A stretch of 64,000 nucleotides of DNA, taken from contig NW_006768861.1 of NCBI RefSeq assembly GCF_000204055.1, positions 140,339-204,338 on the forward strand, given 5' to 3'. This document shows positions 11,986-22,900 of this stretch, piece after piece (position 1 is the stretch's first letter; every line of letters starts with the position of its first letter). The translations under genes and the position numbers were made by a program. The notes under the pieces were generated by a model. That model saw nothing but the letters and a program-made list of their open reading frames with translations, made no database searches and was not told where the DNA came from. This DNA comes from Melampsora larici-populina 98AG31 (taxonomy: Eukaryota; Basidiomycota; Pucciniomycetes; Pucciniales; Melampsoraceae).

Positions 11986-12003
11986 GGAGCATTCCTGGGT
12001 CCT
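11986..12003 (-). repeat. Terminal inverted repeat, right
   Basis: GGAGCATTCCTGGGTCCT, the exact complement of 4808-4825, followed directly by the second CTCAGAGC copy at 12004-12011. Confidence 0.95.
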
Positions 12004-12011
12004 CTCAGAGC

Positions 12012-13351
12012 AGACCACCATTAGACTCGTTGTTTGGATTTAAAGCTTGCAAGGGGCTTTGTCTTCAATCCTCGATGCACAGTGGTCCCTTCAAGTTCCC
12101 CTCTTCCTGTAAGATGAGTCCAATCATAATAATCTTGCCACTTGTAGGAAATCTGGACTTCACAAACTAGACTGACTTGTTGTCACAGCTCAAGAACTCA
12201 CTTTCCGTATCGATTGTCTTTGTCTCGATGGTGTCAATGGTACATAGTGGTGACTTTGACTACTTTGATGTGAGTCATGTCAATTGCGAGCACAATTTTC
12301 ATCTTTATCTCGATCTTGATCCGATATGTCCTTTCTTTTCTCAGGTCATATACATGGTAGATAAAACCGATCAGAATTCATCAAGAGGTGATAGTCGTAA
12401 ACTCATCAATTTCGAAAACGCTTGAACTTGGTGCTAGATCACATCAAATCTAGTAAAGAAGATCAAGCGGTGAAACAGACTGGTACGCTTGATTTGAATG
12501 GCACAGGTCATGGAGCGAAGACTGATGAACCCAATATTCCACCACAGTTTTAGTCTGATCATCACTGAGCAAGAACCTTGCTCATTTGCTGAGCTGACCT
12601 GAAGAGGACGTATATCGCCGTCAAGTCTTGTTCAAGTGTATGTCTTTGATGGTTCGAACAATTTGAATTCAGGTTTGGCTGGAAAATATGTATCGGTTTT
12701 GACGATTGAGAATTAGTTATCTCAATTTGAAGTTATCTGAAGTTGGTTTGATCGTTTCCTTTATCAAGCTTGATAAGTTTACTCACTCAGTCAAGCTAAT
12801 CGATCGATTCTGATGGTTATTTATCGTTTGTGAGCGGATGAGATTGGGTGGATGGCAAAAGGTAAACAAGTTTCAAATACAGTTGAGCACGTATATTTAG
12901 AAAGATCATACTGTTCTCTTCATCCTACAATCAAAGTGACTGGGTAGATGTTTTTACTTCAAAATTGGGTAGGTATAGTGGCCTTTGATAGCGGTCTTCC
13001 TCAGTTGCTGATTAAACCAAAAGTTCCGCACATTTCAACAAGTTCTCGGACATAGGTTGTTTTGTAGTTTTCTTTCTTGTCATTTCTTTATAGATGAATC
13101 CAATTGGATCGAGTCTTGTATCTTTGTATCACTCAACTTTATTGAAATGCATCAATCTTGTCAAGTCAACACTTTGAGAAACATCTTCTGAGTGTCAGAA
13201 GGGTTTTGGGACATCAACAATTGAATCCAACAACATCAGGTGGTCATCGAGTAGGACATCCTCTTGACAACTACAAATCCCCCAACAGTTCAGGTGGAAG
13301 CGATGCTCTCAGAAGAGCCCGTACAGGCGCCTTGAGGACCCCCTATGTAGC
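12012..13351 (+). other. Pre-insertion locus, possible decayed gene
   Basis: Continues the sequence left of 4800. Short open stretches (for example 12177-12425 and 13158-13355) read on the plus strand, and joining the two flanks of the transposon gives an open frame across the site (SRPPLDSLFGFKACKG). Stops soon follow and no family is recognised. The 13158-13355 stretch is in turn interrupted by the Mutator-like element. Confidence 0.3.
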
Positions 13352-13360
13352 GTAAAAGGA

Positions 13361-13656
13361 CAAACTTATCCAAGTCCACTCGCTCTGGCCCCGTCGGTAC
13401 AGGTACCACGTACCTCCAAGCGCCAGCGAGGGACATGGGTGCAATCCCCAAATTCTGGCGTGAGACTAGACAGGGCTTTTGCCAAAAATCTGTCATCTCA
13501 CTTGCTCACAATTCTCGCTTATCAACTCGTAATAAGCTGATAATGGAAATGATGCGCAAAAGCCTCATCTTCGATTTGCCACCCTCCATACCTTCACGGC
13601 CCCAGGGGTTCAAAAGATATGGGCAAATAAGCTCTTGGCCCAAACCTCGGGGCCGT
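13361..13656 (+). repeat. MULE terminal inverted repeat, left
   Basis: 296 bp, nearly identical to the reverse complement of 14763-15058 with only scattered mismatches, so the insertion is fairly young. Confidence 0.93.
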
Positions 13657-14762
13657 ACATGACCCAAGCATGACTGCGGCGTCCAAAACCCCAGTAAGTT
13701 GACATAACAAGGAAAAACTTGTATTGGACAAACTGCAGTCCATCGTTTGATGAAATTTCGTCAAGTACATGATTTGCACCCCCAGTAGCATCACGTCGGC
13801 GCATACCATTCTCACGATTCCAGTTTGCTCACAACTCCAACGACTCAAAATGATACGGAGGATTGATTCCGCTGCCAACGCCCAAAAGCTAGCACCAAGT
13901 CTTCAACTGCGACTGCTCAAGATGTAATTCCAATTACACCTTTTATTACCTAAATCTAATTCCAATTTGAATTCACATCAAAGTTCATAATGGAATTCTA
14001 ATCGAAACCAAGAAACTGTTAAAAAGAATGTACGTTCAAGAGAAAGGAAAATTTTACACAGGATGATTGATTCAAGTATGATCTTGTGATTAATTGATTG
14101 AAAGTAGGTCTTCTTTCGATTTTGATCGTGAGTATTTTCTTTTTCATCTTATTCTAAATTGATCCTTTACTAACATATTCTCTTTGTTTTCTTATAGTCA
14201 AACAAACCAAATTCGCTTGAAATTCTTTGAATTAAGATCGATTTTCTCAGCGAGTTTTTACCTTTATAAGTTCACAATTTTGTAAAACCAAAAGAGAAAT
14301 CTACAATCTGATTCCAAAAGCTATTTAATCATGATTAGAACGTCATTCTAGTAAAATCCGATCTATTTTCTTCAAGTTCTAATTTCTCTCCTTGAATTTT
14401 CTACTTTTTTTCTAATCGATTTGTATATCTTGTATGTATGTGCGTTTTAAAAGTTTGTTTACTTTGATTTTTGAATCAGTTTGAGTATTGGTTTGTTCTT
14501 TTGCGGGTTGAAATCCTCGAAAAATGGAACCTATCTCATAAGTTTATTAAGCTCCACTCACACATCACCCATACTGATTTATCCACTCAAGGCGCAGGTT
14601 CGCCCTCTTTGTCCACGTCCTTGATCAAGTTATAGCATGAGCAATACATACATCATGATGATTCACAATGCCTAACGCGAACTGCAGTTTGAGCTGAAAA
14701 GATTTTATCTTGCAAGCACGAATGTTTCTGACGCGCAGCGTTGGAAACACATGTAGACAAAG
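13657..14762. other. MULE interior, possible captured gene end
   Basis: About 13660-13925 has balanced base composition, and its last part reads as coding (RRIDSAANAQKLAPSLQ then a stop at about 13925). From there to about 14580 it is AT-rich like a 3' untranslated region. This is the layout of a Pack-MULE carrying the 3' end of a host gene, but I do not recognise the protein. Confidence 0.35.
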
Positions 14763-15058
14763 ACGGCCCCGAGGTTTGGGCCAAGAGCTTATTTGCCCAT
14801 ATCTTTTAAACCCCTGGGGCCGTGCAGGTATGGAGGGTAGCAAATCGAAGATGAGGCTTTTGCGCATCATTTCCATTATCAGCTTATCACGAGTTGATAA
14901 GCGAGAATTGTGAGTAAGTGAGATGACAGATTTTTGCCAAAAGCCCTGTCTAGTCTCACGCCAGAATTTGGGGATTGCACCCAAGTCCCTCGCTGGCGCT
15001 CGGAGGTACGTGGTACCTGTACCGACGGGGCCAGAGCGAGTGGACTTGGATAAGTTTG
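14763..15058 (-). repeat. MULE terminal inverted repeat, right
   Basis: Complement of 13361-13656. The outer edge abuts the second GTAAAAGGA copy. Confidence 0.93.
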
Positions 15059-15202
15059 GTAAAAGGATCCCTTTTGGAAGACCGTGGGGCGTCACGAAAT
15101 ACTGTTTGGGTCCGGGCTCCTTGGATCAGTTTCGTCACGATGTCCGTCCCCCTGCAAGAAAAACCGGTTGTCCCTAGGACATCGGCGTGTCCTTGTGGTG
15201 TA

Positions 15203-15557
15203 GAGCATCCACAGTGGTGGGCTCCAAATCGGGGCTATCGCCAAATTTGGTGACTGAGCCCCGATTTTTTGGTGCAATGGGAGTCCCCATCGCCAAATTT
15301 TTTTGTAGCCGGCTTCAAATTTCGAGCTTTGGGCTACATATTTGGCAACAAAAAGCCGGGCTCCAAATTCCCGCACTTGTTCAATCCCATACCTCACACA
15401 TGTAAGCCCACGCGTACCAATCTCAAAGTGTGTGTAAACACATAGAATCTACACTTTTGAAGTCCGAACGACTGCATCCGGATTGATTTGGGGCCCCACC
15501 AAATTTGAATTCGCTTGATTTGGAGCCCCGATTTGGAGCCCACCACTGTGGATGCTC
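15203..15557. mobile_element. Harbinger-like MITE, 355 bp
   Basis: Inverted ends start GAGCATCCACAGTGGTGGGC (left) and mirror it at the right, with over 30 matching bases. Flanking triplets are GTA (15200-15202) and TTA (15558-15560), close to the TWA duplication of PIF/Harbinger elements. Ends beginning GAGCATC are known for Harbinger/Tourist-like MITEs in plants. No coding capacity. Confidence 0.75.
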
Positions 15558-15560
15558 TTA

Positions 15561-17942
15561 GGACCCCGGAGAGCACTCATTGAGGCACACAATGTAAGAG
15601 TTGTTCTTACACCACTTCACTGGAGTTTGAGATTCATAAATATTCCATACAGTTCCTTGCTCCTCCCTTCTGAGGCCTAGCAAGGGGAAAGGGGCTTGGT
15701 TGAGGTAGAAATCCATAGCCTTGCAAGTGTGAAGACTTTCAAAAGCCAATTACAGACTGTCAATTTCACAGCAATTCACAGAAAACGTAAGGGCATCAAA
15801 ACTCTTACATTGTCTGCCTTGATAGCAGCTCTCCAAGGTCCCAATTGCTTGTCTTAACCAAGGCACAAGCCAGGACGTAGCTCCATGACCAATTTTAGGC
15901 AAGTGAGGTGTAACTCATAATTCAATACTCTGAGTTTTCTAAATTGTGAGAGCTTGAGAATTTTTGTACAGAAAATTCTCACTTCTGAATCTCACTACCC
16001 TCAATCTACACCAAAACCAATCATTTTGTTCCATTATCTCCAAATGTTGAGAAAAAAAATTAATTTTCAGTTTTTTTTCTTAACCTGGTCTCACTGAACC
16101 CCAATGACATCATTTGTTATTGATGTGCAAGTGTGTTATGAGCAACTCAGAGAATCTGGTTAGAAAATATCCAAGAAGAAGCAAGAACAGAAGACTAGAA
16201 TAGTCGTTACAAGGAGTCAGTCAAAGAATAGAGGTACAGAGGATCCGGCAGGTAACAATGGTGAAGCACCAACTCAAAGTGGTAGTGGGACTAATGGAAC
16301 CACAACACAAGACAAACAAGGTGGTGGAGCAGGAGAAGGCGTACTGGAAGAAGAGCAGATGAGGCAGGAAACACAGGCGTAGAAAAAGAGAACAGCAAGT
16401 AACTACAATCCCGCGCTTGAACGGCGGAGAAAAAATTCTACCAATATTTCTCCACTTTCCTATTTTGCGGAGGGGATGGAAGGAGTGATTCAGTTTCATC
16501 TTGCTTTCATTTCTATTTCACACTGGAGAAGTTATGATGAGGGGGAGATTAGGAGAACCCAAGAATGAAAGTGCAGAGTGTATGCAATGAAGAAAAAATG
16601 TGTTGTAGGGGCTGGGCCTGACCAGCATTGTGTTGTTAAAGGGTGGTCTGAGTGAGGGCACAAAAGAAACACAGAAAGTGTGGCCCAAGCTGTTGTGTAC
16701 AAGTGGAGACAAAGAATAGAGAAGAAGATCGGGGCTGAATAAAGTTAAAAAGCGGACACAGATCAGATGCAGATAATTTGAAAGAGATGATGAGCAAAGA
16801 GGAATGGTGGGGAGCAATTGCAGCCCCCAACTACTGGTTAACTGGCATACCAGTGCGCCCCATGTCTTTAAACTGTTTTCAAAGTAATACCTGCCTGCTA
16901 TCACAATGTTATGGATCAGTTACCAAAATAATCTGGCAATACCACCAAAATGGTAGGAGAAAGAGGCACAGGTTTTAAGGCAGCAATGAGTAACCGGAGG
17001 AAGTTATAGACAGCTTGCTAAAAGTCACGCTTACACCTGGTGCCTTTTGCGTGGCCCAGGGTGTGGCCAGGGCCATGGCCTGGCATGGTGTGGCCCAGTG
17101 TGGCCTTCCATTTAAACAACCTCAATTCCTCATTTCAGCTGCTACTCCCTGCTTAAGACAATCTCTAGGGGGGCTTCAACTTTTCATACCCTGTGAAGGT
17201 CATGAACAGGTTGGGGTGAGGGCCACAGGTGGCCTAAGCACTGGCCCTTGCCATGCGCCCCATCAGGGCGCCTTGTGGCTTTGTGGAACCGGGTGTGAGC
17301 GTGAGCTAACAGGAATAATTTAGGAAGGTGTTTAGTACGTGAGAAAATGACATGAATAATTTTTGAATGTTTATTCGAGAGTCAAGCCAAACATGAGTTT
17401 AAAACAGAACAGTTAGTGGAAGCACATGCAAGTTGGGGGTTATGTACTCAATAAGTCAAGGCTCTCACAAGCCCCCACTAGAAAGTTTGTATTGGTGACC
17501 CCCAAGAGATGGATGCAGAACCAAAAAGCTAGCCAATCCCCGCCCTGGGCTCCCCCAAACATACTTCAACCTCAGCCATAGTAATAGGGCAAGGTGAAGG
17601 CTCATAGATGTATTATGTGCATAGAAATAAATTCCTAACAGTGTTTACTAGTAGTATCAAATACTAGTAAAAATACCTGTAGATTACCTAAGAGTAATAA
17701 ACTTGGAGAATGGATTGTGAGATGAGGGAACTTTTCCACAGTTGAACTATTTATGTTGCAAATGTAATTTGTTTGCAATCAATTCATGCACTGGTAAGTT
17801 CAAATGGGATTACTTCATAAGACACCTTCAGCATGTGATCTGCCTGGGATCAACATGATTAATTGGTATGTCTATGTTATGCTATCCATCCACCAATCCA
17901 GGGAATTGCAAGTTGAAAGTTGAAAAAACTTTTGATGGCCAA
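15561..17942. other. Intergenic region with possible gene remnants
   Basis: On the minus strand about 15560-15900 reads as two coding-like pieces (CPGS end, KWCKNNSYIVCLNE, and upstream GTLESCYQGRQC) that could be exons of a decayed gene. From 16000 to 17940 open frames are short, on both strands, and lack motifs. Around 17040-17110 there is a GTGGCC/CATGGCC-rich simple stretch. No gene is called. Confidence 0.35.
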
Positions 17943-18116
17943 ATGACACTCAAGATTATGTTATGTCTTTTGCCCATCCTTATCTGCTTATTCTCATCAC
18001 ACGCTAACAATAAGCGCACTTACTACATACTTCCTGGTTCATCTGGCTTTCCAACCACAACACGTCAGACCACTAAATATGTTTCAAAAATCAATTCTAA
18101 GTTAAAGAAAAAATAA
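17943..18116 (+). CDS. Candidate small secreted protein, 57 residues
   Basis: ATG at 17943, TAA at 18114-18116. The first about 21 residues form a classical signal peptide (MTLKIMLCLLPILICLFSSHA, here described by features: one Lys, a long hydrophobic core, a small-residue cleavage site ending in HA). The remaining about 36 residues are basic and Ser/Thr-rich, ending in LKKK, with no cysteine. An in-frame upstream extension would bury the signal, so the inner ATG is preferred. Small secreted proteins are common in rust fungi as effector candidates. No homology is claimed and transcription is unproven. Confidence 0.35.
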   Translation: MTLKIMLCLLPILICLFSSHANNKRTYYILPGSSGFPTTTRQTTKYVSKINSKLKKK

Positions 18117-18458
18117 TGGAATCCAAAATTAATATAGAAGTAAACACTCCCAGAATGCCTCCCTTGACATTATAGCAGAACAAAAGCAAATGGCAAAAGA
18201 CAATTCAGGTTTACCATGGTGGTCCCTATCACAATGGCAGTAACTGCTTGAAATCTCTCCCTAAGGCTGGATTTTGAATGCTCACTTGGTAAAAAAGAAC
18301 AACGGGCTGATTGCATTTCTTTATGATATCATAAAACCATTTTTTTCATTTTACAACAGAGTAACAGAAGAGGAGAAACTGCGGGATATTGAAAATTGAT
18401 TGAAGAAAAGAGACATAATAGAGAATAAAACAGGGATAGAGAATTTACGATGGTATGA

Positions 18459-19094
18459 TTAAGAGATTTGAATCCTGCGTGTTTCCTTGTCGACTTTGAC
18501 TTTGGGAACTTTGACTTCTAAGACACCATCAGTGAAGCTAGCTTTGATTTGATCATGGGTGATAGCTTCAGGGACGGCAATTGTGCGACTGAAGGTTCCA
18601 AAGGATCGCTCAGAAACCTAATGATGAATCCGCAACATACTTGTTAGGTCAAAATGTTGGTATTGAAGGAGAAGATAAAGGATACTTACTCGGACATTGC
18701 CAGTTTGATGTTCAGACGAAGACTTGGTTTGACTGCTAACAGTAAGTCGACCATTTTGAAGGTCAATGGCGATATCCTCTGTGTTGGAGCAAAATTATTA
18801 GAACAAAGTCATTCAGGCACGTTTACAAGGAGTACGTTCATACACACCTTTTTTAGCACCAGGTAATTCAGCCGTCAAGACGAAATTGTCACTTGTTTCC
18901 ACAATATCAATCTTTGGGCGAAATACTCGGCTGACGATGCTTGAACCTTGCTTTTCGGCTGAGCCCGAGTTGGGGCCATTATGATTGGAGCTTTTAGAGC
19001 CGTTGGGAGCTGGGCCGTAACGATCGGTAACCAGTTTATCGAACATGGATTCGAAGTCGTCCCATTGGGTAGGTACAATTAAAGAGTAAGACAT
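18459..19094 (-). CDS. Small heat shock protein, Hsp20/alpha-crystallin family
   Basis: Three exons, joined 19094-18848, 18778-18690 and 18617-18459, give 164 residues with clean GT-AG introns. The N-terminus is a variable arm (QWDDFESMFDKLV). The alpha-crystallin domain starts at about residue 70 (FRPKIDIVETSDNFVL, AELPG-KKEDI), passes through NGRLTVSS and VSERSFGTFSRTIAVPE, and ends with the GVLEVKVPK motif, the signature GxLxVxxPK of the family, near residue 145. It is an ATP-independent holdase chaperone of the cytosol that forms oligomers. Length matches fungal Hsp16-type proteins. A TATA box lies about 125 bp upstream. The gene is intact. Confidence 0.95.
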
Positions 19095-19217
19095 GGTGAG
19101 TTGTCAAAAAATGGGTTTGCGAGTGAGAGTTTTTGATTGCTTTTGAAGCGCTGGTAAATGATTGCTATGTAGCTATTCGTTGATCTGATGATGGACACAT
19201 CGCTCTGAAGGACGCTC

Positions 19218-19225
19218 CTTTTATA
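19218..19225 (-). promoter_or_regulatory. TATA box of the Hsp20 gene
   Basis: TATAAAAG on the minus strand, about 125 bp upstream of the ATG, leaving room for a start site about 30 bp downstream and a short leader. A TATA element fits a heat-inducible gene. Two direct copies of TTTTTCTAG near 19322-19340 could form a gapped heat shock element, which is much less certain. Confidence 0.55.
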
Positions 19226-19906
19226 GACGAGAGGTCACATATGCCTCACGCAAACCAGGTGGTGGCAGAGGTTGCAGAGTTCAACGCAATCGAGTGATCT
19301 ACCACTTGATGGCTCACCCTAGAAAAATCTAGAAAAACTCCCGAGCCGCGCCACATCGAGTTTCACCGAAGACTTGATAAGCGCCCCGACAAGTGTATCG
19401 GGAACCTCGGTACACGGACCTATCGGCTTCGTCAGATTCTGTACCCGGAGAAATGACGTAAAATTCCACAGTCATTTAAGGGAAGCTTGCTCAATTTTGC
19501 TCGCCAAAATCGAGCGAATTGGCGGGGATTTGTCGCATACTCTTCTTAAATGACCGTAGAACATGATGTGGAGTCAAGATTGAGGTGTTGAGTTGATCAA
19601 GGGCGTGGATCGCCAGAGATCCCTTTGAAAACCCATGATTGTTTTGGAGATCTACTCCTGTATGATGTGTTTTACAACTGTACCGCGCCCAACCGCGCCC
19701 CGACTGGTTTAGGTAAGTTTCCAAATCGACGCATACAATCAGATCAAATTGACCACCACCACCATTCCAACAACAACTGAACCTTCAACAGCATCTCATC
19801 ATCAACAAAATCACCTGGATTCACTTCTATCTCTTTCTTTTCTCGATCGGAAACTAATATTAAAATTACAAATTAATGTGAACACCTTTCAATTTATTAA
19901 ACTCAA
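19226..19906. promoter_or_regulatory. Divergent intergenic region, Hsp20 and the 1404-codon gene
   Basis: 680 bp between two divergent genes, so it should hold both promoters. The part just before 19907 is AC-rich (CCACCACCACC, CAACAACAAC), as is usual for fungal 5' leaders. No other motif is convincing. Confidence 0.5.
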
Positions 19907-22900
19907 ATGGAAAATCAAACATCTCGAACGGTTCATAATCTCAATTCCATATCCAACTCTCCAATTAGATCATATAGACGTCGTCCTTTCTCTAATGGTC
20001 TTAGAAAACGAGAAGGATTGCCAATCTCATCAAATTTCGATATAGAGCCATCTCAATCGAATCTTCTTTCAATCCACGATGACCAGATAGAACGTGAAGT
20101 AGAAAACATCTTTCGTCCTAGCGATGACGATGAAGATGAAGTAGATCAGATTCCTCCTGTACCTTCTACAAGTGAAGTCAGTGAGAAGGGTTACTTATCA
20201 TCACTTCGAAATCCTCCTCCCTCTACTAGCAGCTCTACCTTGGTCAATGAAGAAGAATCTTATCCTGATAACATACGTAAAAAAATACGTGGTACCAATT
20301 CTCATCTATCCGGAATGGAATATGGACCTTCTCATTTGTTAAGCGCGTTTGAAATACCTCAAGGAGCTCATTTTGTACATCATACACCGTCTCAACCTTT
20401 CGCACAAAACGGCCAGTCCGTCACCTCATCTAAACTCAATCAAGATTATTCTCGTACTCAGCGATCGTTCAATCATTTCGAACTGCGCCAAGCTGACCAC
20501 GAATCCTCACCACCATTAGCAGCGGAACGCTCACCTTCACCAGATCACCAGCCTGAGCCTTCGCCCCATCGTACCTCAAACACCAGTCACTCGCTTCGCC
20601 CTGGAAACTCGCCCCCCATCCCTTCGCATGAACAACCACCGCCTTCACCTCGCAGATCTTATCCCACAGTACATGACCAAAACATATTTAAAGCCATGAT
20701 TCACAGTCCTAAGACAAATAGTCTTTCTTCACATCAATCATACAATCGATCTTCTACCCAGGATATAAGCTCATCAAGGTATTCTAAGATTCCCGCTAGG
20801 AAACAGGAAGATGAAGATGAAGATGTCTTACAAACGCCGAAACAGACTAAGAACACAGATTTCTGCTCAGCCGCAATGGCAGCTATTGATCAGGTAGTAT
20901 CAGGGCAAAAACCTAAGGTGTCTAATACGACGTTCGAAAGCAATACTCCGAGACCAGTAGATAGCATTAGTGCTAGTCGGCCCATTAGCGCTAGATTTCC
21001 TAGACCACCCTTGGCCCACCTCGCAGGCAGACTGAAGGCACAATCTACTCAAGACGCTTCGAAAAATCGGCAAGAGGGGCCCGCGTCTAAAGTCGATCAC
21101 CCACCACCTTTGCCCATCCAAGAGCACGTACATCAACTCGTCCACAATACTCACACAGATGAATTCTCAGCGAAATCCGTTTCCGCCCCATCAAGAGCAC
21201 CTCTCGATCCCCCGACGACTCGAAAATCCGTACCATCAACAGGACTTCAAGACGAACGTAGATTGAAGGGATTGCTAAAGAATTCACCTGATCCTCAACG
21301 ACCTGCTCCAACGGTTGAAACCCATCCTACTTCTAATCCGGTTAACAACACTCATTCGGGCCCACATCTTGCACGTACTCAATCACATCCGAATCCCCTA
21401 CACAAATCGAAGCCCAGCTATGATGGGAGTGTGGTGTACAAAAGCCAACGAGCCGAGATTCATGAAAGCTCGATCGGGTTTGAAAGGCAGCAGAATCATG
21501 ACAAGTTGGCTTCAAATCAGCAGCATGGTTGGCCTGCATCCCCGTTTCTGAGGCCCAAGAATCCTGACTCGGACTCGGACTCCGGTGATAGCCCCGACCT
21601 ACCCGTGGTTGTAGAAGAGCTGGACCAGGGCCCGAATGTCGCTAGTCAAGTTCTGCTCAATCGCCATTCTGTCAGAAAAAAAGTAGCTTTTGTAGGAGCA
21701 AGTGATCATCAAGGCAGTCACGAGATTAGGTTACAATCACAAGTGAGTACAACTCTTGTCAAATCCCAATTGGAGAGAAGTAGTCTCCTAGTCTGGGTAT
21801 CGTGAGTGAGATTTAGTATGTAAAATATCTTTTCTGATGTTCTACTTCTCGCTTCATACTTCACCGTTTCCATCCAGACATCAACTAACCTGCTCGTGTT
21901 TTGATCTCTCGATCACTTCATTCCCCTGTAATCGTATTAGGTTCCTCAACCTTTACATTCAAAAATCGGCTCCTCTCCGGAAGATTATCCGTATGATCCA
22001 GCCAACTTAACGTTCAAAAAGGAGACATCAAGGTTTGCTCCTTTACAACACTCTATGTCGGAGACATCAGTCATGGACAGCGGGTCCCAAACCCTGTCAA
22101 CCCCCAAGATTACAGGCTTTTATCCAATGACCCCAGCTCCTCCTGCACCTCGTCGATCGAACCCTTTACCCGTCCCATCCTCTTCAACACTCTCTTCCGC
22201 AACCGACAAACGTTTGGATCAACTGAAAGCTCAAGAGCCTGAAGGCCTGTCACGTAAACAACATCACGAGGCTGGACCTGATCAGACAAGCGAGATCCCT
22301 TTACCCGTACCATCCTCTTCAACTCTCTCTTCCGCAACCGACAAGCGTTTGGATCGACTGAAAGCCCAAGAGCCTCAAGGCGTGTCACGTCAACAACACC
22401 GTGAGGCTAGACCTGTTCAGACAAGCCAATCGGGTCATCACCTCCATATTCCGGATCGCAATATTGAGAAGCAGAAACTTGAAAACTTCAAGGGCAAGGG
22501 GAAAGCGATAGAGGAACCCACGGTGAATCTCGACGCCTACTTCACACCAGTACCAAAGTCGAAAAAGGAATCCGAACCTAAAGGACAAGCACAGCGAACT
22601 CTCGATACACAACTTGCCTATCAGTCCAGAAGGATGAACACCGATGACACTTTGCTTGATGCAACTCAATTGGAATTTAGTCGCCTAACTGCCCCAACTC
22701 CTCATCCTCCCGGATGGTTTGCAGAAACTCCCGTTCCTCATGTCAAGATCAAACCGAAGAAACGAGTGGTCAAGTCTCCGCCTATTGAAACAGACCAGAC
22801 GCACATTGGCAATCAGGATAACCTATCAAGGAGACCTCCTGATGTATCTGCAATTCCCTCATCCTCGAGACAAGCCTCTTCTGATCATCTAGCCGGGCCT

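Larger units (their letters stand above)
4808..12003 (-). mobile_element. 7.2-kb DNA transposon with 8-bp target duplication
   Basis: Both ends carry the same 18-bp terminal inverted repeat (AGGACCCAGGAATGCTCC at 4808-4825 and its complement at 11986-12003). The element is flanked by identical 8-bp copies of CTCAGAGC (4800-4807 and 12004-12011). It contains one spliced minus-strand transposase-like gene and subterminal repeats. Eight-base duplications are typical of hAT, P and KDZ/Zisupton superfamilies. The protein's Asp / DPKH / EHIFG pattern is closest in style to P-element/THAP9-like or hAT enzymes, but I cannot assign it. Length without the nested insertion (1737 bp plus one 5-bp duplication) would be about 5.45 kb. 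Confidence 0.9.
13361..15058. mobile_element. Non-autonomous Mutator-like element (MULE), 1698 bp
   Basis: Long terminal inverted repeats of 296 bp (13361-13656 and 14763-15058), beginning CAAACTTATCCAAGTCCAC, flanked by an exact 9-bp duplication GTAAAAGGA (13352-13360 and 15059-15067). Long inverted repeats with 9-bp duplications are diagnostic of MULEs. The 1.1-kb interior has no transposase, so it depends on an enzyme elsewhere. Confidence 0.92.

Noticed and set aside
16221..17323. Several ORFs of 60-130 codons on both strands
   Set aside because: They overlap each other, lack motifs and sit in low-complexity stretches; no start, splice or family evidence.
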